A stretch of 64,000 nt of DNA from Setaria digitata. Lineage: Eukaryota > Nematoda > Chromadorea > Rhabditida > Setariidae. The DNA lies in assembly GCA_003640385.1 (NCBI GenBank), contig RCAB01000086.1, forward strand, positions 62,001 to 126,000. Direction: 5' to 3'. Within the stretch, counting starts at the first letter, position 1; every line of letters starts with the position of its first letter. Below the pieces are notes generated by a model, which worked only from the letters and a program-made list of their open reading frames with translations, ran no database searches and was not told where the DNA came from. Shown piece by piece: positions 25,080 through 37,300 of the stretch. The translations under genes and the position numbers were made by a program.

Positions 25080-26859
25080 CCAAAAAATAAAATAAAATGT
25101 CAAAAGAGATTGAAAAGATGAGAGGGGAAAAAAATATGAAACGTTCCAGAATTAAAAAAGGTTTCATCTTTCTCTTTTCATTTTCATTTCTTAATTTTTT
25201 TTTCTTTCTTTTTTTTTTTTCTTACTAACTGTAATGTAATCTTGAAATACCACAAATGTTTTTATTAACTTCAGTCAGAAAATTTCGCAACTACCTTTCC
25301 TAATTAAAACATAATTATCAAATGTGTATTTTTGTTAGAAAGTTTGGATTAATGAGAACTATCAACAATTTTTTTTTTTTTTTATTTTTCAGCACAGAGA
25401 TGAATCTCTCAATAGGTTTAAGTATTTGATATTTATGGAATAATAACGATAATGATCATAATGGAGATAATAATTAACAATGATAGCATTTAGTAATGAC
25501 AATAATTAATCACAATAATAACAAATAATAATAAATAATAGTAAATTAATTAATAAGCAAGCGAATGGTAAAAATAAATAAATTTAATAAATAAATAAGT
25601 AAATTTAAAACTAATAGTGATATTAAATAATCATCTACTATTGATAATAATAGTAAAGAAAATTGAAAAATAATGAAAATATGAAGGGATAATGATGAAA
25701 AAAGTGAAAATAATAATTGCGATAAAGAAGCAGTGCTAATAAAATTATTATTAATAGTAATATTAACAACGATAGTATCTGATATCATTGGCAGTAGCAA
25801 AGGAAACGATAATAAGAGGTGAAAAGGAAAGGTGGTAATATTTAATAATGATATAAAATAAGTAGAAAGTAAAACAATTAAAATGATTTACAATGTTTGC
25901 ATGGATGGAAGTTGATTTATGGTACTAACTACTAAGTGAACACAACAAGACTTCTTCCAAACATCAGTGATGCAATCGCTGAATTGACCTCAGTTACTGA
26001 TATTGTACATTTAATCATCGATGACGACTTTATCAGCTACAACATTACAATAATAACGATTTGCTATAGTGATATTTGATCGAGATTAGTATCAGTTAAA
26101 CTTGAACTCCACACGAAATCCTTAATGGTGGTCTGATGAAGTGACTGATATGTAGTAACTCTTTTTACCTCAAGTCTTTTCCACTTTCTTCTTTTGCAAC
26201 ATCTAATTTTTTTCATTTTGAAAAAGACAATGTAATTAATTAGTGACTGAATGTTTTAAATAAAGTAATTTAATACACCATGTAGGTGATATACTTTATC
26301 ACCACTGTAACTATTATCACAGGTCATAATAGACTGCTATTACAGTGAAAATTGCAATTCAATTAAATTACATATTTAATTAAAAACACACACAATAGGG
26401 AACTTAATTTTTGAAATATTTCGAAATTTTAGCAAATGAAATATTGCAAGGGGAAAAATGGGTGGAAGAAATTCCAAATTATACCGTTTCTTTTCTTTTT
26501 AAATTCACTTTTATTTCGTGAAATTAGAAATGAGCGATGAATTCGATAAAAATTTCCAAATTCATTAATTAATTGATTGTTCAGAAAGGCAATTCCAAAC
26601 TTCTCTCCACAATTAAATGCATAAATAGTTGACAATTGGACAAATGAAATAAACCAAACACTAAGGAAAAAAAAAGAGAAAAAAGATGTCACATGTAGTA
26701 AACCATTTGGTGACAATATTTTCAACTCCTTGTTAAATACAGTTATCAATCATATCAAATCACACAGTGGGTGGGAGTGGGAAAACATTTCGTTTTACAT
26801 GAACAAATTTGCTAATATTCATCTTATCGTACTAATCTACAATGTAATTCTTACTAACT

Positions 26860-26997
26860 ATTCTTTCTATACCTACATCTTAGCCAAGATATGAAATTAA
26901 ATCATTTAAAAACAAAAACAAACTGTNTATCTTTCTATACCTACTACATCTTAGCCAAGATATGAAATTAAATCATTTAAAAACAAAAACAAACTGT
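26860..26997. repeat. Near-identical direct repeat of about 67 bp around an N (scaffold join)
   Basis: The segment beginning TTCTTTCTATACC and ending ACAAACTGT occurs just before N26927 and again just after it, with a 3-base difference (ACCTACATC versus ACCTACTACATC). As at 16885, this looks like unmerged overlapping contig ends. Confidence 0.85.
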
Positions 26998-27835
26998 ATG
27001 CATTAGATGAAAAAATTAATTTGACATAAATAAATAATTAGAGAAATAATGTTGCTCAAGTACACATATTTTTTAGAAATGATTAATTGGATAAATGAAT
27101 AAATTGGTCGTTTGATTAATTAGTAATTGGTTATACAATTACAGATAAAGCTTTGCCGCAAATTTTATTTATTTATCACTTCATAATTATGCAATCAAAA
27201 GTGCTGTGCTGATATTGAGAAGGTATAATCAGAGTGCAAAAAAAAAATAATAATAATAATTTTGTGTAATTTATTTCCAATAATGATTAATAATATGTTA
27301 TCAAACCTGCTTAATTATTAACAACTGTGCCATGTTACATTAGCAGAGAGTAATCGATGTGATGTTTTTGAGAACGATAGGAATAAAATTTTTTTAAAAC
27401 ATATCGATATTTTAATTAGCATTATCATTTCAGGCTGTTCCAACTAATTAAATTAATTTTTATTGCTTCATTTGTCCTCCTTCTTTTCATAAAATTATCG
27501 AAAAGGAATTTTTTGTCTCAATTTTTAAAAGACTGTCCAATTTAGTACTTCCTTTCTTTCACTCTCCTTTCCACATCACTCCTCCTTCATTTTGCCACAA
27601 AATAATCAACTACCTGTCCAGTTCCTTTTTTTTTTTAATTCCAGAAATATTCCTTCCATCCATTTCAGATTATATCTTCGGTATCTTCCTTCCTATCAGA
27701 AATGAAACATCGGTCCTATCAAAGAGTCATGTCATCTCACCGTACACATTTCATTTCCAATCACTTCTCGCTTTTGTTATCATGATTGAGTGCTCCGCGT
27801 GCATACATTTATATTTGTCGGTCTTTTCTTTATCC

Positions 27836-28140
27836 ATCAATTCTCGATCAATTCTCGATCATAACCTCTCTTTGTTAATTCTCGATCTTAACCTCTATCT
27901 GTTATTTCTCCATTCTGTTTGTTAATTCCTGATCATACTATTTGTTTTCTAATTCTCGATCATAACCACCGTTAATTCTCGACCTTAATCTCTATCTATT
28001 ATTTCTCTATTTTGTTTGTTAATTTTCGATCACTATCACTATCTATTAATTCTCACAATTTCTGTTTATTAACCCTTGATCGTAACCACCTTTTGTTAAT
28101 TATCTCGGTGATGATCTCTACTTGTTAATTCTCAATGATA
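27836..28140. repeat. Degenerate minisatellite with a TTAATTCTCGATC core
   Basis: About ten imperfect copies of a unit of roughly 25-40 bases, built around TTAATTCTCGATCATAACC and TCTATCTGTTATTTCTC. CTCGATC or a one-base variant recurs through the block. The copies are diverged and of variable length, so it is an old tandem array. No coding frame. Confidence 0.75.
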
Positions 28141-28608
28141 ATAATGCTCATGCATTCGCTTTCCATATATATATATGTATAATATTTCAATGATAATTTG
28201 TTTTTTTTTTTTGTTGGTTATAATATTTATCGATGTACATATATAATATACTGATGATAAAATTTGATATAATTAGCATCATAGTGTATACCCACATTAC
28301 ATAAATTCTTGCAAATTTCAATCTTTGCTACTGTTTGAAATATCAGCAAATAATAAAAAACAAATTTTAAATTCATTTTATATTATCATTATTCCGTTCT
28401 AAATTTTCCATATATATTTAATATATATTATTTTCAACATATATTATTCCGTTCCAAATTTTCCATATATATATATATATATATATCTTTATGCGATTTG
28501 TTATATAAAGAAAAGGTTCCAAAAAATTTGATTTTTTAAGTTTATATTTTTATTTATTAATGTTTTCCATACCGCTTGTAAAATACTTATGTACTACATT
28601 AGTTGCAA

Positions 28609-28609
<1 letters not shown>

Positions 28610-28696
<87 letters not shown>
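28610..28696. repeat. (TAA)n microsatellite, about 28 copies
   Basis: A pure trinucleotide run of about 86 bases in the intergenic desert, likely polymorphic in length. Confidence 0.95.
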
Positions 28697-29624
28697 TACT
28701 AAAAATACTGATAACAAATTTGTGCTAATAATTTATCAGTGGTTAGTATTATCAACACACTAATACAAATTCTATGCTAAAATAAATTCTAAAAAAAATG
28801 TTTTCCGCATACGAATGGAGACTGATTGTTTTGGGTACTAATAAAAATTGACCAGATAATACTTTGACATTTTACTGATAAATGTTTAATCTGATATTTG
28901 GAAACACTGTTGAGAGCTAGCCGACCAGTGATAATCCGTCTTTTTGTGTACTAAATGCATACTAACCGGATATTAACCCGGTGTTTTTCCGTAGCTTTGG
29001 ATGCTAAGCAATCATTAATCCGCTACTTTTGCAAGCTAAGCTAATCAATTAATGAAAATGATAATGATGAAAAGAGCGGAATAAAATAAAAGGAATTTTT
29101 TATGATCGAAAGCTTCTTTACCGCATTTGACCTTCAGAGAAGAAGATAAGCTTATCACTTCTCTTTGTCCATTTCTTCTTCCGCTCCGAAAATTTTGCGT
29201 TACAACTTGAAGTACTTCTAATCCTTTTTCCTTTCCTTCATCTAACCTTAATTTTCAAACCATTCACTGCCAGTTATGAAAGGAAATGACAACACAACGA
29301 AATACTACACTAATAATTTAATGATAACGAAATATACAAAACATTATTAAATATCAGTTTATCAGTCATATTATAAATGAAATTATTAATTACAGTCAAT
29401 TTACAAGTACTTTTTTATTCTACAAGCCAACATTTATGTTTATATTTGCATTTGCTTGTGTTTAATTTTATAATTTATAACTTCTATTTATATTTTTGTA
29501 TATATATATACAAAAATATAAATATACGAAAAAAATATATATATCCCTTTTTATATTTCATTTATGAAAGAAAAAGAAATAATTCATTTCGTCTTTGTCT
29601 TTCCATCTTTATTAGAAATTAGGG

Positions 29625-29651
29625 GGAGAGAGAGAGAGAGAGAGAGAGAGG
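29625..29651. repeat. (GA)n microsatellite
   Basis: About 13 GA dinucleotides followed by a looser purine tract to about 29690. Confidence 0.9.
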
Positions 29652-29979
29652 GAAAGAAAGGGAGAGAGAAAGGAAGGGATGGAAAAGAAGTAATTTTCTG
29701 TTAAAATGATTTTATGGATGTAGCATTTCACGGATAACGATTCATCAGTGCATTAGTAAATTCGATTGGATAAATATTTGCGTAAGATAAATTTCAGATT
29801 TCATCTTCTTTTCTTTCAATTCAGAGAGAAAAAAAAGGGATGAAAGATGAAATAAGATATGAAACGAAAAAAAAAAAGAGCACAAATAACGATTGTCGAG
29901 AATTGCTATCATATCAAATCACTTTTAGCAATCCTCATCATATTCACGATACAAAACATACGTTGAATGTATGCATCAG

Positions 29980-30006
29980 TGCATGCATGCATGCATGCAT
30001 ACATGC
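29980..30006. repeat. (GCAT)n microsatellite, self-complementary
   Basis: GCATGCATGCATGCATGCAT followed by ACATGCA. The unit is palindromic, so the run can form a hairpin. Confidence 0.9.
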
Positions 30007-30644
30007 AAACTTGGAAATATGCAAATACACAGGTTTAATGTTCAGTTTAGTTTTGTTTAAAAAAAAAAAAAAAAAAAAAAAAGCAAAATTTTTTTAACAT
30101 CAATAAATTTCATTGCTTTTTTTTTTTTGTTATTGTTAAAATTAATTAAATAGCTTCATTCATTCATTTCGTTCTTTTTTTTTTTTTCTCAAATTACAGC
30201 AATAAAATTAATTTACTCTCTCAAAAGCGTTTTTTTTTAAACTAATGAAGACATTTTCAAAATTATTATTTTTCTACAAAGGAAAATTTCAGTAAAAATT
30301 CTAAAATTTGAAGAAAAAAAAAAACAACAAAATTGTAGTATCGTCAAATTCAAATTTAAACAATGTCAAAAAAAAAGGACAATAATTAATTTCATTCTTA
30401 AATAAAATTAAAATACATTTATTTTGCAGTAAAATTTATTAAAATTACCTTTTTTTTTTGCTTCTCATTTCTTTTTTTTTTAATCTTTCAGATGTAATTA
30501 AATAATGAATTAACTTCCATTTCTGGACTATATCGATAATAAAAATTGTTTACATTTCTTTTTAAACGATTCGTAAAAATCATTCAATCCTAACGAATTC
30601 TTCTCTAATACGTTTTATCTTTGTTGTTAATGAATCTTTTCCTC

Positions 30645-30698
30645 TTTTTCTCTCTCTCTCTCTCTCTTGCTTAAAGAGAAAAGAAGATCAGTAGAGAC

Positions 30699-30734
<36 letters not shown>
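30645..30734. repeat. (CT)n / (GA)n inverted pair
   Basis: A CT-dinucleotide run at about 30650-30667 is followed 37 bases later by a GA run (30704-30734) on the same strand. The two are complementary and could fold as a stem-loop. Confidence 0.8.
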
Positions 30735-30737
<3 letters not shown>

Positions 30738-31629
30738 AAGAGAAAAATAAAATTTTAAAAGCACAAGATGATGATAATGAGAAGATAAAAGCTATTCATG
30801 TTAAAGTATTATCCGATTTCAATAATTTCCAAATTTTTTTTTTTTTTTTTCTTTCCTCTTTCAACACAATCTTTTATCATTATTAACAAAATAATATTAG
30901 AAAGAAAAAAGTAACATCAATAACAATGATAAATCTTCTTTTTTTTTCTTCTTCATTCTTAATTTTTATTATTAATAATGAATTAATTAATCAGACTAAT
31001 TTTTTAACATTTTTTCTTTTTTATTCATCGCTGTCTATCCTCTTTTTATCTTTTCAATTTTTTCATCATCCATTTATTCATTTCTTATTTTAGGCTAAAT
31101 GGAAAATTCATGTTTAATTTCTCACGCGCCACCGTATACCTTTTCCATTTTTCAATTTATTATTATAATTGAGGACATTTTTTAGGATGTTAAAATGAAA
31201 ATGCTAAATTATAATTTGTTCTTCCACTTTGAAATATTTCAATTTTTGATGTTTCCTTTTTTTTTTTATCTCTTTTTGTTTTCTTCTTTTCTGCTTTGTT
31301 TCTGAAAACAGAAAATTAGGAAAAGGAAGCCAATAAAATGACTAATATTATTGTATACTGAAATGGATAAAGATAATTAACATTAATTATTCTAGCTGGC
31401 AGAAAATAAAGCCAAAATATCATTCACACAAGGTTTTCGACAAATAACTTTTCCATAGTATTTTTCATCAAATTATCCCACAAAATTTTTGTTTCATTCA
31501 AAAACGCATTCCTTTTTTCTTTACTTCTTCTTGCAAAATATCGTTTTTTATCACAAGAATCTTTGGTAATTTCTCGAGATATCCTGATAGTTAATATACT
31601 GATTAACTTGAATGAATTTTCACGAAGCA

Positions 31630-31657
31630 TTTTATGCATAAAATTTTATGCATAAAA
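31630..31657. repeat. Perfect 28-bp palindrome
   Basis: Centred on ATGCATAAAATTTTATGCAT (31634-31653) and extended four bases on each side (TTTT/AAAA). There is no spacer, so it can form a cruciform or bind a dimer symmetrically. Confidence 0.9.
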
Positions 31658-34020
31658 ATCGAAATTTTGATTAGTTCATCAATTGCAAATTTTACCAACC
31701 GTAACTGTCTAACATTCCAAACATTCTTTGCCCACTATTTTCAGAATTTCATGAAACCTCTGTTTTTCTTAATTAATTACATTCTTATCATTTTTACACA
31801 ATGACTGAAAAAGTTTCCCTCCTCATTCGAACATTTTTAAAACTTTCAACTAATGTAATCATTTGCTGGGCAAGTTTTGAGGCCATCAAAAGTATTGCGT
31901 AAAAGATGGGCACATTGAAGAAAAAGAAATTAATTCAAATTATTTTGTCAATATGAAATTAATAATTCACTGGAATGCTTGATTAGTGATGAATGAAATC
32001 ACTGATTAAATCACATTGACTGTAAAATAGTAAATCTTCTGAAGAAATGAGCACTATATAGCAATATTTTCATTCATTATTAGAAAGTTACTGTTTGGAC
32101 TAATTATTTGCTATCCGCTATGTTTTTTTTTCCAATTATCAATTTCAATTATTTTAATTCTGAGAATGAAAAATAAAAATGAAAATACAATTCACACACA
32201 TAAAAAAAAAAAAAAAAAAAAGAATCGGAGTAATAAAAAAATAAAAAATAAAAACAGTCATCATAAAATTAGAATTTATTGCAAAATGACAAAAATGGGA
32301 AAAGAACAAACAAACAAATAAACAAATAAACAAAACAAGGTAAAATAAAGAAAAGAAATTGCGCCCATTTTTTTTTTTTGTTTTCGTTTTATTTTTTTTT
32401 TTTATTTTTTATTTTTTTGTTTGTAAATTTGAAATACGAGTGGAAGGGAAGAAAAAGAAAAATAGAAGAAATGAAATGAAATTTACTAAATACAAATCAT
32501 ACCGTTTAAAGAATATGAAAAATTAGATGGAAAAAGAAAAATATGTATATATTTCATAACAAAAAATAAAAAATAATGTACCTAAGCAGTAGGCACTTTT
32601 TTCCTTTTAATTTAATTAAGTTATTGGAAGAACAAAAAAAGAAAGAGTGAGAAAAAGAATATAAAATAGAAGAACAAAGGAACCCGTTTTGTGTGAAAAA
32701 TTATAAACTTTTACAGCTGATGAAACCCAAAAAAGAAAAATTATACAATCATGGATAATTAAAATACGGTGAATTTTAGCAAAAGAAAAAAAAGGGAGAA
32801 AATCTTACAAACTAATTAGCTTAATTTTTACACATAATAATATTTAATTTCATTAAATTATTACCTCATTTCATATTTTTTAATGGGCGAAAAAAAAAAA
32901 AGGAGAAAAAACGAGAACAAAAAATAGAAAGCATTCGGTTTGGTCAAGATTGTATTTAGTATCTCGCATCAACAACAAAATAAAAATAATAAAAAACCTC
33001 AAGCTTAAAAAATCTGAAAAAGAAAAAGAAAGAAACTTGTTTAAATTTACTAAATGCTGAAAAGGAAGAAAAAAAAAAGGAGAAAAAGGTTAAAAATATT
33101 AAATTTTCAATTATGGTTCAAAATTTCTTCATTTTTTATTTATCTATTCTAATTGTATGTATATGAAACATTTTTGCATCCATTCCTTTCTCTTTCTTTC
33201 TTTTTTTTTTTTTTTCAAATGAATGAATTTTTAAAGAATCAAAAAAAAATGATAGGAAAAAAAACCGTTAAATTTTTCAAACTTTGCCTTTTTTACTTAT
33301 CAAAATGGAAAAAGAAATTATTACATATGCAAAGGCTTTAAAGCTCTTTTAATGAATTTTTTATCGTTTCTCTTTAAAGAAAAAAAAAAAGAAACATTTA
33401 ATCATATATAACATATATGTTTAATTAAAAAAAAATTTTTTTTTTGGTTCATACATACAAAATTTTTGAAACAAAAAAAAGCAAAAAATACCGAAGTGTG
33501 AAAAAAAGAAAAGAAAAGAAAAAAAAAACACTAAGAGATAAAAAATTAACCGAAAATTACTAAAGCACCGCACATTTCCACTGAATAACAATGATAATAG
33601 TGCCGCGATAACGATTACAATCTTCATCCGATGATGGCATGATAATAAATGATAATAACAATATTTATAACAGCAATAAATTAACTGATAAAACATAAAA
33701 GATATAATCAGAAAACAGACAGAAAAGGAAAAAAAAAAAAAAAAACGAAAATTTAATTTACATTTCGCCTTCATAAAAGTCTTTTTTTCTTTTTGCTTTT
33801 TCCATTTTTTCTTTTTTTTTTTAAATGATAATTTATCAGATACAAGTATTATCCATTTCTTCCCTTTTACTTTAAAAATAAAGGAAAAAAAAACAGCATA
33901 AAAAAGAATAATTCTTTTCTCTAATCAACTTTTAGCAAGCTAGAGAGGAGGAAAAGAGGAAGGTCAGGGGTCATGCAAGGGTAGAAGACGAAATGATTGC
34001 ATTGATAAAAAAAAAAGAAA

Positions 34021-34349
34021 TTAATACAATGAATTTTCCCAAGAATTACCATTACTTTTATTTCGTTTACTATCACTTGGCGAGTTTTCATCATCACAAT
34101 CAATGCTGTTATGATTGTTATTGTTACTACTACTATTACTACTACTATTATTGCTATTATTATTATTACTATTACTATTATTATTATTGTTATTGTTACT
34201 GTTATTGCTATTATTCGGTGTAACAGCAGCAATCATCCTTTCATTTTTTGACATTGCTATTGATGCTGTTGTTGATGGTGATATTACTACAGGTGTTATA
34301 GGACTTGCTGTTGTAGATTTTGTTGCTCGCCACTGTGATACCATAGGTC
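34021..34349 (-). CDS. irx-1: irx exon 6: last coding exon, Asn/Ser-rich C-terminus
   Basis: The acceptor GTTTTCTTTAG (phase 1) joins exon 5 to give [18 protein letters not shown]. It continues [19 protein letters not shown] and then about 37 residues almost all Asn/Ser, followed by [17 protein letters not shown] and the stop TAA (34021-34023). It lies 4.15 kb from exon 5. The exact phase match, T-rich acceptor and protein-like text support it. The Asn tract comes from a TTA/TTG (minus AAT/AAC) repeat, so its length may vary between individuals. Confidence 0.75.
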
Positions 34350-37300
34350 CTAAAGAAAACAAAAATCGAAAATTTTTTATTTAATTTTAAATTCATAAAC
34401 AAAAAAAAGGAATTCAATTATGCGAGAATTCATTACGAATTGCCCATTTATTTATTCCACAATATTTTATTGTTTTACTGTATTCCATAATAATTAAAAT
34501 TTATTTATTTTTTCTATTATAACATGTTTCATTAATATTTTTTCTTTATTCTTTGAAGATATAGTACAGTACTATCAATTTACACATTCATTCTTGTTTT
34601 TCTCGTGCAATAATATTACCTCATCTAATAGCAATATTTTCAGGTAATATGAAAAGCCTGAAAATAAATTTATAATACTAATATTAATGAAACAATAGTA
34701 AATAAAGAGTAAATGTAATTTATGAAAAGAAAAATTCTTATTATAACGGGCAGAGAAAGAGAATATTTTACCTAATTACGATTTATAAATAAAAAAAAAA
34801 AAATTATTTAAGTAGGAGTTATGGTAATCATATATTGTATTAATATAATTAGTTATCCTCCTTAATTGCTAACATATACATGTATGTGAACTGCTTTTCA
34901 ACAAATATTTCGCACATTTTATAGATATAAAAGTCACTGTTATTAACATTCGCCTGAATTTCTAATTTTTTTTTTTTAAATATTTCAAATGAATGATAAA
35001 AAGGAGCAAAGAGAAGGAAAGATTTTAGCAGTTGGTGATAAGCTTAATTTTTATCGAATAAAAAATGAGTTAAAATGAAAGAATAAAAGGATTTTTGACG
35101 ATTAATCTACTATTTGTTAGACAATTACCTTATTGTTTCCGGTTAAATATTTTGTCACCCGAATTTATATTTGGTAAGAAAAGTTGAGATAACAACTAAA
35201 GAGAAAATGCAAAAAATAAAAAAACTAGAAAAATCTTATTCAGTGATAATCTACTACTTATTCAGATTTCACCACAGTATCCTATTTTATGCATCATTCT
35301 TTGGGAAGAATTTCATCAAATAACTTCAAGAACTTATCATAACTTATCATAAAATTAGCCAAATTCTAGGTCACTACAGCACAGCAATTCCGCTAATTTC
35401 CTCTTTCACATTATCACCGTGTCTACAGTTGTCACCGTTCTATCAGTGATCTTTAATGATAGGGGAATATCCTCCAACTACTCCAAATATTGGCATCACT
35501 ATTCTAAATGTTATCATTATCATCATCTTTACTCCAACCATTATCACTACTAACATTTTAATATCGCCATCATTATCAACATTTTGAAATGTGTGTACAA
35601 ATCCATGCACAACTATACATGATACAAACTACTAAGTAATGCTTCAAGGACGATAGAGAATCTCATCTTTTCCATCTCAATCATTCACCATGATTTGTCA
35701 TTTTCCCTGTCTCGAGAAATCTCATCGTCACATGAACCAATTGTAAGTGATTGATTCCTCTGTCAGAAAAGAGAGAGAGAGAGACTTAAAAATAATAGTA
35801 ATATGTCGCTTCTCCAATTATCGTCAATCTCGAACAGAACTGATAACAAACAATGGATTCAATGTCACACACGTGCCCAACATGTAAATAAACATGCCGC
35901 AGACGGACAAAACGTTTTCGTGTTTATCAAAAATGTAACCAACAGATGGACACGTACAGAAAAACGTGTAAATGTAGGCAACAAGCGGATAGACGGAGAA
36001 ACGTGTAAATGTACCGACCGGATGCATGAACAGATCAAGTGTAACCAACAAGTCGATGAGCCGGGAAATGTCTGAGATAAAAAAGACGTAAAAGAAGAAG
36101 TAATATTTTTATTTGATTGATAATTCATTGAACTTACTGTTCATTAAAGTTTAAAGAAGATAAGTGATAAGATGCAGAAAGATCATGATAAGTCATAAAA
36201 TTTAAGAAATAAATCAACAGAATTTTGCACATTTCACATTTCGACTCTTCAAAGATTTTTTTTTTTTGGATCTGAAAGGAAATTTGTTACATAACAGTAT
36301 TCCCTTCTATTAAGGGATTGTGGAAAGTAAAATGAGAACGGAATGTGAGAACTGTGTGACGAGACATCTCTGTCATCAGAAGTTTACTAATAATCATAAT
36401 CATTTTAGTAACGATGATAACAGGAATGATAACCGATTAGTTCATTATCACCGTCATAACTGTTTAATAACGTTGTCAGTTGTGCGCTGTTTACAACTTC
36501 ATTTATACAACTGTCATTAATTGAGGAAATATAAACGTTGACCTGAATTATCGTTCATTAACATACATATCTTTATAATACGCAAGCATATATGTATACG
36601 TGCATGCACGCGTGCACACATGTACACAATCATTTTATCATTATTATCATTTCTCGTACACTCAAGTCATGAAGGTAATGATGATAATTACAGCAAGGGT
36701 AATGGTGATAAACGTATTACCACTGCCACTAGTAATGCTAGTCTACTGATACTATTATCATTAATAATAATTAATATTACAGCAAGAAGAGAGGGAGATA
36801 TTTGTAATTTCATATTGCAATAAAATAAACTTTCAAAAACTTTGTCATAAATTTAAAATTTTATTATATCCACTTTAATAGCAACAATAAAAAAGATGAC
36901 AAGGGAAAAACTGTTGCTTAAATGATGATAAGAATTATAATTTGATGGATATATTAAGTAAATTTACAGTTAATAAACATTATAGACTTGAAAAATGCAT
37001 ATATTTTGAAATTTATTCATCTTACAAACAATTTTTTTCTTTCAAGATTGACTAAGTACAACTGAGTGAGTGGTTATATTAATTACACATTAATTATAAT
37101 TTCAATTACAGTGTGTTTAAATTATTCATTTAAAATAATCAACCTTTTTTCTTTTTGATATTCCTTAATCATTCCCTCATTTTGAACATTCAATAATATC
37201 ATTTTGAAAATGACCAAAAAAAAAGGTTTTTTTTTTTTTTTAAACTAACATTGTTTAACTACTAATTCGATAAGGAGTATTATTATTATCATCGATGACT

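Larger units (their letters stand above)
19746..34020. other. Convergent intergenic desert rich in simple repeats
   Basis: About 14 kb between the 3' ends of the RhoGEF (plus) and irx (minus). It is extremely A/T-rich with many A/T homopolymers, TAA/TCA-type trinucleotide tracts, GA runs and a minisatellite (27836-28140). Apart from the candidate exons at 24551-25079 I see no supported gene. Many open stretches here are low-complexity Phe/Leu/Ile/Lys text from T and A runs and are not credible proteins. A conserved-element search would be needed to find regulatory DNA. Confidence 0.6.

Noticed and set aside
31424..31639. Minus-strand 71-codon frame with mixed composition
   Set aside because: Reads somewhat like protein but has no family resemblance, splice partner or promoter signal; too weak to list as a gene.
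34115..34384. Plus-strand open frame with more than 30 leucines
   Set aside because: Opposite-strand translation of the TTA/TTG repeat that encodes the Asn tract of irx.
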